From the NCBI RefSeq assembly GCF_004359215.1, contig NC_090620.1:1981660-2045659 (forward strand): a DNA stretch of 64,000 nt, written 5' to 3'. A model generated the notes under the pieces. That model did not search any database and was not told the origin of the DNA. It saw only the letters and a program-made list of their open reading frames with translations. The DNA is from Bremia lactucae. Lineage: Eukaryota; Oomycota; Peronosporomycetes; Peronosporales; Peronosporaceae. Below, piece after piece: positions 55,052 to 64,000 of this stretch (position 1 is the stretch's first letter; each line of letters opens with the position of its first letter). Position numbers and translations under genes: made by a program.

Positions 55052-55674
55052 ATGGTACTATTCCAACGAGCTCTAATACGTTTCTGAGCAGCTAAAGAAC
55101 CTGTTTTGTCTTTTGTTTAATGCTCGTTTAGGCCAACCAGGCAGCTAAGAAAGCACAACGTGCGAGCGCTTCGCTCAGTACGCGGCTGAAGCGGTGGATC
55201 GTACCCATTAATGGATTCTACTTTTTGTACTGCATCATGTGGCAAGGCAGCTCCGTGTCTACGTGGACAATCGTAGGCTACGTCTTCTTGACCCTTTCCA
55301 CCTATCTTAGCTACTCGTGGATAGTGAGTGCAGTGGAGGAAGGAGGCAGTAGCGGGTACGGTGATCCTTCTAAAAAATTTCGATAGAATTGATCTCATCT
55401 TATACACCTTGGGATGAATTTAAACCACTTTAGATACGCCATGGACGTTCTTCTTGTCACGCTTTTTGTGCAAGCAGGACTACTGATCTCAAGCTACTTT
55501 TGGCTCGTGTACCTCGTGATTCCGGGGTATTTGCTGTACCACGGTGGACGCATGGTACTCAAGTATGTCTTTACACCGAATTCGATAGACGAAAACGATC
55601 CCGCTCTATTGAAGAAAAAGGAAAAGGCCGAGCGTAAAGCTGCTCGTCCGAAATTTCGAAGTGGTCGTCGATAG
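55052..55674 (+). CDS. TMEM208: TMEM208/SND2-like ER membrane protein
   Basis: Three exons: 55052-55054 (the ATG alone), 55132-55355, 55434-55674; introns 77 nt (GTACTA...TTTAG) and 78 nt (GTACGG...CTTTAG). Protein 155 residues starting MANQAAKKAQRAS. Membrane segments: WIVPINGFYFLYCIMWQ, WTIVGYVFLTLSTYLSYSW, and a long hydrophobic pair MDVLLVTLFVQAGLLIS / FWLVYLVIPGYLL. The tail is Lys/Arg-rich (LLKKKEKAERKAARP). Order and length match TMEM208 (yeast SND2), an ER protein of the SRP-independent targeting route. Both introns are supported by frame and family continuity: without the second one a stop follows SKKFR. The ATG-only first coding exon is unusual but fits the MAN-type start of relatives. 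Convergent with the BUB2-like gene, 226 bp apart. Confidence 0.85.
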
Positions 55675-55900
55675 ATTAACGAATAATTTGCTTCTAATGG
55701 CAACAAATAAGGTTCAAGAACATTCCTTGACTTGTTTAAATTAATAATTTCTGCTTTGCATTGGCATACTTTCCCGCCAAAATGCACTAGTATTCCTACG
55801 GTTTAAAGGTTGCTACCACGGCCGCCAACAATTATAGAAGTGTTGAAGGTGGTGCGTATGATGTGCTTAAGCGTGGACTACCTACTCATATCGAGGGCGT

Positions 55901-57233
55901 TTAGAAGTCCCTTGTTTGAGATTGTTGCCGATTCTGCACTTGCTTCGCGATGGCTGATATTGTCTTTGGGTGGAATGGCAAGCTAGTTGGCGCGTCTGGG
56001 TTTGCGAACGGATGGCGAGCAATTTCGTACAATAGATCTTCAGGTAAGCGATGGAGCAATTGTAGAGCCACCGAAATGAGCAAATCGGACTGTAAAGGGG
56101 GAACACATCGAAGGCTCAAGACTTTCATCAAGTCCATGTCCCTGCTCGGCAATTGCCACCAAATTATACAGTTCAAGTTACAATAATTGTTAAGCAAACT
56201 GAAAAAAACGTACAGCTTTAGCAAGTGTTCGCGAAGCAACACCGTGTGAGCAACTGCTAACACCACGACAAAATGCACACCCACTGCAAAAAGCTGGCAA
56301 CTTAAAATTTTAGCAAAAGTACAATGTATTTTTAATGCAAACCTTACCACATCCCACACTCGAAGAAGTTCATGAAGTGGTGGGACGCAAGCAAAGAGAC
56401 TCAAAATGAGGGGTAGGGCGTAGATTTGCGCGCAAATACCTCGTGAGGTCAAGTGTCGATACAATTCAGGATCGAGCTGCCCCCACAGTGCCACAAAAGG
56501 TTGGCAAAAATAAAGACAAAAAACCCTTGTTGCAACTTTTCAAACCGTTTGAAGACATTTATCCACTAGAGCGCATCCTTTTTCCACGCCTTTTAGCTGC
56601 GGGGCCATGTAATGTGGACAATGGCGCACAATTAATTGGCAAAACATGTGGTAGGCTTCGGGCTCGGGCAACACATACAAAAGTGGTGCACAGAGAACAT
56701 TCATGCCCTGCACGTATCTACACAGACACTTAGTAATCGAAAGCACCAATTTGTTGCAACACGGCCACTTTATATTACCGAATCGACGGCAAGTTGCCAC
56801 ATCGAGCAAGTTCCCCCTCCTCTTCATTCGTTTCACCCAAAGGTGTGGACCCTAATTCGTTGATAAACACGTTAAGTAATCGCACTAATTTTTCCTCGGG
56901 CACGCGTTGGGCAAATTCCGAATCGCCTCGAAACGTGCGAAACGTGTCGTTGCGAATCTCTCCGTCGTAATGTGATGCTCCTTTGCCAACGAGGGCCGAG
57001 TATTTTGTCATATCGACGTCGTTTTCGACTCCTAAGAACGCTTTCCACACGCGTCCGCGGAGGGAATTTCGACTTGTACGAGCGCCCTCAACATCGAGTT
57101 CGAATCCTTCATCCTGAGGTAATCCGTGCACAATCACAAGCCGTTTGAGTTCCCGCCACCGCTCATAGTCTGTGGCAATAATGTCATCGGGAAGCAGCGC
57201 GTGGTACAGCTGCCGCAGCTGCTGAACATCCAT
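55901..57233 (-). CDS. BUB2: BUB2/Cdc16-like TBC-domain GTPase-activating protein
   Basis: Five exons: 57233-56779, 56717-56546, 56476-56348, 56293-56214, 56141-55901; introns 61, 69, 54 and 72 nt. Protein 358 residues. The TBC domain covers nearly the whole chain: motif IxxDxxR (IRNDTFR, residues 93-99, Arg finger 99), motif YxQ (RYVQGMNVL, Gln155), then LLYVLPEPEAYHMFC, KGVEKGCALVDKCLQ, LDPELYRHLTSRGI, CVPPLHELLRVWDV and FAVGVHFVVVLAVAH. The short length, with almost no flanking domains, and the PLLYVLPEPEAY and PPLHELLRVWD blocks are those of Bub2 (budding yeast) and Cdc16 (fission yeast), the GAP subunit of the mitotic-exit/septation checkpoint. Both catalytic residues are present. Divergent from the PPEF gene, 373 bp apart. 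Confidence 0.9.
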
Positions 57234-57606
57234 GCGGGCACGGCGTTTTGTGTAAAACTTACCTTTTAATTAATTCCTACCTCGTGCGTTGGCATGTTTA
57301 CCGGTATTGTCACTCGTTGTTTGCGTCCGTATGGCAACCGCTTTCATTCCTTTTTGCTGCCGCTAGTTGCCACTTGAAAAAAAAAAAGAGACATGGAGTT
57401 TCATGTCGAAAAGGGTGCTCGCGTCTTGGTGCGTGGCAAATACGCTGGGGTAAGGTCTTGCGCACGTTCCTTTACCGCGACAGAGGAGCGCAAATGGCAA
57501 CACTGGCATTCTCATGTTGCCACTTGTCTCGTTTAGAAAATTTGCCATGTGCCTGATCGTCGCACCGATTTGATAGGAGTGGAGCTTATTCGAGCCTGTG
57601 GGGATA
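57234..57606. promoter_or_regulatory. Divergent promoter region, BUB2-like / PPEF
   Basis: 373 bases between two start codons. CTTTCATTCCTTTTT at 57341-57355 resembles the oomycete initiator core (TCATTYY followed by a pyrimidine/T run) in the plus direction, about 250 bases before the PPEF ATG. This is a pattern match only. Confidence 0.35.
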
Positions 57607-60404
57607 ATGATGGAGCAATCGAAGACGGTGAGCGTTTGTTCAAGTGCAAACCGTTGCATGGACTTTTTGTTCGGGAAGAGCAACTCAGTGTATGTGGCTT
57701 TTGTCGCACAACATTTTCATTTTATAAAATTATCGATAAATCGGGATTTTTGTTTGCCATTGCGTAGGCTTTTTCAGAGGAAGATGGGGCTGCTTGTGTG
57801 GTGCAAAGTGTTTGGCGGCGGTACCGTGCGTCGCAAAAGTTTCGCCATCTGGTATTTTCACATGCGTGGAATTTGCTAGACAACACGCAAGAGCAACTAA
57901 ACCTCAAACGCTCGGAGCAATTTAAATCCGCCGAACACACACTTGCTCAATTGATTAAAAAAAAGGTTTTGTTCAAAGCAAATGAGTCGCTTACATATGT
58001 GCAAAAATTTAATTTCTTGTCTTGCATATCCTTTTAGTCCTTTAATCGGACAGTATCAGAAATTGCCGTGTCGGAGATTGCAATTAGTTCGGAGTACAAA
58101 GGCCCTCACTTGGTCTGGCCCTTGCAACTATCGAATGTAATTGAAATTTTAGACTCTTTCAAGACCATGCAAATATTGCACCACAAATATGTATTAGAAA
58201 TTCTCCACAAAGGAGTAAAATCATTGGCGCCGTTGCCAACGTTACAAGAAATTAGCCTAAACGAAGACGAAACCATCACCGTCGTTGGGGATCTTCATGG
58301 TCAATTGCAAGACCTTTTCTCCATCTTTTCCATCCATGGCGTCCCAACTCGCACGAAAAAGTACCTTTTTAATGGCGATTTTGTCGACCGGGGCATGCAT
58401 GGCGTCGAAGTCGTCATGACAATTTTACTCTTTCGTCTTTTGGATCCCACGAGCGTGTTCATGAACCGCGGGAACCACGAATCACGCAACCAAAACTCGT
58501 GGATGGGTTTCGAAGACGAAGTCTGGACCAAGTACGCGGGTGCCGACGAAGACGACGTTGAGCGTCCTGCGCGTCTTTTTGAGTCCTTTCAGACGTTTTT
58601 TGGGTCCCTTCCGCTTTGTGCCGTGTTGCAACAAAAAGTGTTTGTTGTGCATGGTGGCCTTTTTTCGCGCGATAATGTGACATTGGCCCATTTGCGTAAA
58701 ATTGCACGCAAAAGGGAACCCCCGCTTCACGAAATGACGTTGGAAGATAAATTGTTTGAAGATTTATTATGGAGTGACCCACGTCCAATTGCCAGTCGGC
58801 AACCTTCCGAACGTGGCGCGGGGATTGAATTTGGAATCAATATTACCAATGAATTCTGTCGTCTTAATAAGATTGCGTTGATTATTCGGTCCCACGAGTG
58901 CGTCGTCGAAGGATTTGAGATCCTCCATGGTGGTCGCTTGATCACACTCTTTTCTGCTTCGCGGTACTGTGGGACGCAAATGAACAAAGGGGCCTTCTTA
59001 ACCCTTGGACCCGACCTACGTCCTGAAATCCAACAGTTTTACGCCCATAGTATGAATGAAAACACGTTTCAAGCGTCTGCCGAGATGCAACACGTGTTGG
59101 AAGAAGATACACTTCGCCTGATTGCCGAACGCATTTGTGACCACAAGGCATCTTTGTATTGGTATTTCACGCAACATGACGACGAGCGAAATGGGTCCGT
59201 GTCGCGATTGGTATGGGCCGAAGCGTTGCGGTCCGTGTTGCAACTGGATTTGCCATTTCTGACATATCAGCCACAACTGGCGACGTTGCTTGACGACACG
59301 ACGAACCGGATTAATTACTCGCACTTTCTATCGCGCTATCGCATTGCTAATGACGTCATGGACCACAGTGGGTGGCAAGAAAGTATTATTGCCGTCATTT
59401 GTACGAAATTGTATTGGGCCATGGGCGCAGGGGACACGCAACAGGCGTTTCGAATCTTTGATGCCGATGCCAATGGATTTATCGAATACGAAGAGTTTCT
59501 AAATACCCTCAAACAGATGGATACGGGTCTCTCGGACCAGCAAGTTTTTGCCCTCATGCGCACGGCCGACGCCAATGATGATGGTCGGATTGATTTTCAG
59601 GAATTTGCACAACGGTTTGAGGTGATTTTTACCGATTTAGGTCCAAAACGCGATAATGGTGTGGCTAAACATCGGGCAACCGTCTCGGATTTGCTCAAGT
59701 TGCCGAGTGCATCGGCCACTCCAGCGAAGGACGTCATGCTCGATCCAGAGCCTCTTTTGATCCGCCGCGAAGTCCCTAGAGAAAATCAGTCGACGTTTAC
59801 TCGCCACTCAGCCACAAACCTCGACGTCGAAACGATGCAAGCATTGTTGCAAATTGGCAAAACCCTTTTTGCCCGTCGTGGTTCGTTGCAGTACCACTTT
59901 TATCACTTTGACAAGAATCAGGACGGGGTTTTGTCACATAGTGAATTTCAGTCAGCGCTAAAGCAACTCGGGTTTGCTTTTGAGCCACAAGTATTGGATC
60001 GTATCATGGCTGCCGTGGATAAAGACGGTGGCCACTCGATTGATTACAAGGAATTTGTGGCCGCATTTAGCGTGCATGATTTAAAAGAACACGAGGCACT
60101 CGAGTCGGGTAACCTTTCGTGGCAAAACTCCGTGTTGCAACAGGTTTCGAATGTCTTTTATCAACACCGCATCCACATTCGCAACGCTTTTCGGATGTTT
60201 GATGCAAATAATAGCGGAACCATCAGCCGTGGCAACTTTCGCACAGGCATAAAAACATTCAATGTCGTCCTTAATTCACCGCTCTCGGACGATCAGATTG
60301 AAGAATTGCTTCTCTATCTGGACAGTAATAAGGATGGAGAAATTAGCTACAAGGAATTCTTTGACGGGTTTCGTGTAGTGGATGTTCACGTTGACGAGAA
60401 CTGA
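57607..60404 (+). CDS. PPEF: PPEF-type Ser/Thr phosphatase with IQ motif and six EF-hand loops
   Basis: Three exons: 57607-57687, 57768-57965, 58038-60404; introns 80 nt and 72 nt. Protein 881 residues. Residues about 36-55 hold an IQ-like calmodulin site (CVVQSVWRRYRASQKF). The PPP catalytic domain spans about 115-460: GPHLVWPL, GDLHGQ (177-182), GDFVDRG (206-212), NRGNHE (236-241), a VVHGGLF block and the IIRSHE block; all metal ligands are seen. EF-hand loops start at residues 568, 604, 718, 754, 815 and 855; the fifth ends in Asn instead of Glu. Animal PPEF/RdgC has fewer EF hands. Predicted to be a calcium/calmodulin-regulated Ser/Thr phosphatase. Exon 1 is the least certain part; exons 2 and 3 are firm. 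No damage seen. Confidence 0.9.
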
Positions 60405-60542
60405 GGTCACAGCAAATAGAACAAGATGGCAACTTTGTGGAAGTTTTGCCCAAGTGGGCACTTTTGAGATTTTACATAGAAATAAAAAATAATTGCGTGC
60501 ATTGTTTCTAGTCCTTTTTAATACTGAAAATTGAAGGATTTA

Positions 60543-61077
60543 TGTAACGGGCACCCCGTCACATATATTATTTCCTATAAGAGGAATAATATTATTATAT
60601 CCTATGAGAGGAAATGAATAAAGAAGTAAAAAGTCTTATCTTTCTTAGTTTTGACTTGATAGTTCCAATATTACCAAATATGGTAATATTGACGCAATTA
60701 GACATAAGTTCTATTGATTGGTTAATCCCGCTAATCGTTACAAGAGACGATTAGGCGTTCCCCAAGTTACTATTTCATCAGTTTTCATGTACTTGTCCTG
60801 TAACTTCCAAGTCGTATTTTCCCGTAGTAAAGGCCTTTTATCTGTCATATTCTCTTGGGCCAGTTGCTGTGTGATTTTTAAATTTCTTAATTTCTTTGAT
60901 GCTTGTTTTACTTTTTGTCTATTCTGCAGTTTTTAATTTTACGTTTAATTGCTAGTGCTTTTTAGGTACTAGAACCTTCCTCTGTACGTCGTGTTCGTAA
61001 TGTTACACAGTCCCCTTTACGTAATTTGTGTAGGTTGATTGTCCTTTATCAGTACTAGCAAAAGTTGCCCCGTTACA
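60543..61077 (+). repeat. LTR D, longest copy
   Basis: 535 bp from TGTAACGGGCACCCCGTCAC to GTTGCCCCGTTACA. The inner block has a hairpin (CGCTAATCGT ... ACGATTAGGCG) near 60728-60757. No matching 5-bp direct repeat flanks it: the left flank ends ATTTA and the right begins AATTA. Confidence 0.75.
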
Positions 61078-61464
61078 AATTAACAACTCGCAGAGTCGAA
61101 CAAGCTCGTAGAGACCTGTTCAAGGACTTGAGAATTTTAAAAATCACACGGCAAGTAGGCCCAAGAGAATGTGCCTATGAAAGCCTTTAGCTCTTACAGA
61201 TCTCAGTGCAAGTCTTAAAAAGGCACGGAAGGTTTAGATCAAAATGGGAACTATACTTTATTTATATTCTTAATGTAAGATAACTTACCCTAATTACTTT
61301 AATATAGATTCGGCCACCAGGCTATGCTTGGTGGCTACACATGCGTTACCCATAAAAATTAATATGGATTTATCGATTATAATTAATGTATATCAGCCCT
61401 AGTGTGTAATACCACTTAAAGAATAATAACCGAAGCGTAAGTTACACCCTCTACCATCAGACTG
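61078..61464 (-). repeat. Truncated, diverged LTR B
   Basis: From AACAACTCGCAGAGTCG to GCGTAAGTTACA it follows the B LTR from about its base 100 to its end (blocks AGGCCCAAGAGAATGTGCC, AACTATACTTTATTTA, ATAGATTCGGCCACCAG). The first 100 bases of the LTR are replaced by the end of LTR D. Confidence 0.6.
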
Positions 61465-61608
61465 TTGGCTTATGTGTCGGCATTGGTCTCCTTTTTCTCT
61501 TTGAGGTCTGTGATCGGACAACGACAACTAATCTCACGGTCGTGTTCTAAGCACCCTTTTCTCATGACATATTTTGATCTGTCCACGACCCTTCATAGTT
61601 TTCTCGAT
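61465..61608 (-). other. Gypsy B-like leader next to the LTR
   Basis: CCCTCTACCATCAGACTG ... CTCTTTGAGGT parallels 14799-14940 next to the B1 LTR (a purine tract on the minus strand, then antisense leader). At about 61605 the sequence switches to family E. Confidence 0.45.
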
Positions 61609-61630
61609 ATAAGACCACTTAATTGAAACG

Positions 61631-63354
61631 ATGTTGATTGGTCAGAACCATGATTTTCAATTCTTTCGCATGGTTAATAAGTCATGCGGTATGCGAATAG
61701 TTCGGCGCCTTCGGCTGCGGTTCATGCAGCTGCGGGCGACGCATTATTGTCTCTTGCTGCAGTCGCTTCGTTGCTGTAGTATCACTTCTCCTGCAACACC
61801 AGATGTTGCGGGTGCACGTGGTGAGTCGCCACGTGAATGCGACCTCTCTTTGGAGGTCGACTACGAATGCGAGTCGGACGAAATGGCCGACTCAGGGAGA
61901 GCAAAACAGTTGCCTGATAGTCGTCAGGCGGCTAACTATGAGCCTTCGAATGAAGAGGCTCAATCGGATAGACGTGCTAACAGCGTTTGCAACAGCATGT
62001 TTGGTTCCGACGATAAGAATAATTCCTCATCGCCAGCACCGTCTCCCGTGCCGTCACCCACACTAATTTCTGTGCGTGATGTTGACGATGGCGTAAGCCA
62101 TCGTAATGAATTTCTTGTGGGTTTCTTGCTTCAGTGGGTACCAACCAGGGAAGCGTAGACAATAAAATGTCTCGTCTTGCTCCTGAGAAAAGCCGTGGCT
62201 TTTGCCCGAACGGCTTGTCAATAGCTTGTCTGGAGAAACTTCTCCTCTCACTCAATATTACTTATTTATTGCGACAAAGCTACATGGCCTTGATCTTAGC
62301 GCGAAGAATATTCGCGCTGGGGAAGATTTTTATCTCGCTGCTTTTCTTAAGCATCGATGGTTTAGTGGCAACAACAAGCGAGATAAAATCTCGCTGATGC
62401 AAGCCTGGAGCGCGTTCATTCGCAATGTCAAAGATATTGGACGCGAAGCCTGGCTTTAAAGACTTAACGCTATTCGCGTTAAGTTGGAGAAACTAACTCC
62501 TACCGGGGCAAGGTATAAATTGCATCGGTTGTCTCGTGAGACAGGACTCCCGTGCCTCACGTGGGGTGATCCCTGTCCATGTTGTGCTGACAAGACGAAG
62601 CGAGTAAAAGGGGATGTCTATTAAATTTCTTCGCCCTTGCGAAGGGCTCGCATCTCTATCGAGATGCGCGATGCGATTGACGTTTTGCAATCGATTTACA
62701 AGCGCCAGCCAGGAGCGCGTGTTTTCCAACGGACCTTCTGATCCATCCGATGGATCTCGTCAAACTGACAAACGAAACCCTTAACGTCAACAACCAGCTG
62801 GGAACGAGGCCCCCAGCCGTCATATGAATGTGGGTAACCGCGCCAGCGAACAAGATAACTCGTTCGCTACCCCTACACATCACGATGGTTAAGAATACGT
62901 ACCACAAGGAAACGTTGACCACCGTGAAAATACACCAATCGTTGTGGCGTAGGAGCAAAGATTAGATCCGACCTATGTGTCGGATCTAGAGTCGAAGATC
63001 GACAAACTCCATCGCTTCCTTCATGAATTGGAGGAGGGATTTGATCACGAGCGCGGTAAGCGTCGCTCGTTGGCGCAGACAGTGCAGGGTCATTAAAAAG
63101 ATCGGTTGGAAACCCGTTCGAAGAGTGCGCACTCCGTGTTGGAGTACGAACGGAAATGTCACGCTCTTCGTGATGAGCTGTCATCCGCTCATCGCGGTTT
63201 CGAGAACCTTCGGATCAATTTCCAGATTCAACATGAGAATCTTGTTCGTGACCACGATAATCGGTTAGGGGTTCTTGAAAAGGGTGGTCAGATCCGTCCT
63301 CGTAAGAAATCACGTACTGATGGTACGGGCGGAGCCGACCAACGTAAAACGTAG
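61631..63354 (+). pseudogene. Opposite-strand ORF of Gypsy E2
   Basis: Plus-strand open parts: 61631-62158 (acidic and Ser/Pro-rich, with a YECESDEMADSGRAKQLPD stretch and SSSPAPSPVPSPTLIS), 62202-62459 (NNKRDKISLMQAWSAFIRNV, DIGREAW), and 63106-63354 (SVLEYERKCHALRDELSSAH, LRINFQIQHENLVRDHDNRL, a Lys/Arg tail KGGQIRPRKKSR). The parts occur in the same order in E1, but the breaks differ between copies, as expected if both descend from one intact ORF. The last 67 bases overlap the end of the minus-strand pol frame. No known family recognised. Confidence 0.55.
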
Positions 63355-64000
63355 TATGCGTCCACATTCTTCGTGGCAATTCTTTTGTTATACGCATTGC
63401 CTCTGCGATGCAGTACACGAAGAGGCCTAGTGAACTTGGGTAGTAGTGTAATACTACCCGTATTAGTGACTACATACTTGGGTATGTTTACCGTAGACAG
63501 TAGTAATAGATCACTACTTTTAAATGAAAGAGCGTTTGCTCTTCCATGTTTGTCGGTGTTCCGTTTCTGCCGGTTCACTGCCTTAGTAATGGAATCTGTA
63601 CGAAACGGACTACTGATTCTCAAGCCACCAGAAACTCTTCTGCTGACTCATTTATTTTGTATTTTCAGTGCGATTTGTGCGCGCTGTCATGAGATCTTTC
63701 TCATCTTCGACGTCGATTGCTTCGACATCGACATCACTCGCGTCGTTGTTAACTTCGACGTGTGATGAGCATGAGCCAGAATTGGTTTTGCTCGTGCTAG
63801 TCCCCCCCCCTTAAACTAGAGGATCTCTCTAATTGGGTGGGTATGTGAGGATGGCGTAAGCCATTCACGAAGAGCGGTGTAAGCGTTGTAGACGCATGCA
63901 CCGAATTATTGATGGCGAATTCGACCATCGGTAAAAACTAGCTCCAGTTCGGACACGATTGGACGTAAACTCGAAGTATCTCTTCGAGGACGCGATTTAC
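63288..64000 (-). pseudogene. Gypsy E2 pol tail and integrase end
   Basis: The minus-strand open frame 63623-63288 shows SFKSSDLLLLSTVNIPKYVV, TNTGSITLLPKFTRPLRVLH, a GPY/F-like integrase C-terminal module (LLPKFTRPLRV). Upstream toward the window edge lie the acidic linker and the end of the core, as in E1 (42268-41843), in broken frames. Confidence 0.65.

Larger units (their letters stand above)
61609..64000 (-). mobile_element. Gypsy family E element E2, 3' part, runs off the window
   Basis: Matches E1 39960-42350 along its whole length (AACGATGTTGATTGGTCAG at both starts). Contains the opposite-strand ORF region and, on the minus strand, the pol tail and integrase end up to the window edge. 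Its own LTR E is absent; a B/D mixed LTR region stands in its place. Confidence 0.8.

Noticed and set aside
58301..58987. Minus-strand open frames inside the PPEF gene
   Set aside because: They are shadows of a strongly conserved phosphatase frame and have no motifs of their own.
60543..61077. Solo LTR with target-site duplication
   Set aside because: The flanking pentamers (ATTTA and AATTA) do not match and the right flank is itself LTR B, so a simple solo LTR is not supported.
1..64000. CRISPR arrays, rRNA and tRNA genes, bacterial operons
   Set aside because: No regular spaced repeats, no cloverleaf sequences and no rRNA blocks were found; the DNA is eukaryotic.

Overview
The window looks like nuclear DNA of a Peronosporales oomycete, most like a repeat-rich downy mildew; the species cannot be fixed from the sequence. 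Pointers are very short GT-AG introns (54-81 nt, donors often GTACGN), a PX-AGC kinase, a PPEF phosphatase with six EF-hand loops, a GH5_12-like glucosidase, an RxLR-EER effector-like relic, and oomycete-type Gypsy and Copia elements. All family names, exon borders and LTR ends were read by eye; no search was run.

Layout. 1-9.2 kb: broken Gypsy and Copia pieces, including two inward-facing Copia 3' ends around an orphan INT-RT fragment. 9.2-24.9 kb: Gypsy family C (plus strand, LTR 12588-13088), family B copy B1 (minus, 14318-21470), and a deleted family C copy (minus, 22282-24920), with remnants of LTR families D and E. 25.2-26.8 kb: a mitochondrial TCAIM/DUF4460-like gene and the tail of another minus-strand gene that runs into a 100-N gap. 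26.9-31.5 kb: Gypsy B2. 31.5-39.3 kb: LTR D copies, an RxLR-EER effector-like pseudogene, a PH-domain-like relic, Gypsy B3, a LINE RT relic, about 1.7 kb of unassigned DNA and an LTR C. 39.5-47.7 kb: a nearly full-length minus-strand Gypsy E with an internal inversion and an N-run that looks artefactual. 47.9-60.4 kb: a gene island without recognisable transposons. 60.5-64 kb: LTR D and B pieces, then another Gypsy E.

The island has six genes on strictly alternating strands: GH5_12-like glucosidase (-), PX-AGC kinase (+), telobox Myb protein (-), TMEM208 (+), BUB2-like TBC protein (-), PPEF phosphatase (+). All six are spliced; 17 introns were placed by frame, GT-AG ends and family continuity. 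They are housekeeping or signalling genes (sterol-glucoside or glycolipid metabolism, phosphoinositide-linked kinase signalling, telomere binding, ER targeting, mitotic exit, calcium-regulated dephosphorylation) and do not form one pathway.

Main observations. (1) Five Gypsy copies of three families carry a long open region on the strand opposite to pol, between the pol end and the 3' LTR, encoding an acidic/Ser-Pro then helical/basic protein. (2) Gypsy E1 has a clean inversion (44320-46711); both broken reading frames rejoin when it is mentally reversed. (3) Both N-gaps are flanked by duplicated sequence. The left one, with a shared 5-bp target-site candidate and a split LTR D, suggests that 14318-14798 and 31037-31519 are the two ends of one Gypsy B insertion, so the order of the 18-27 kb interval is doubtful.
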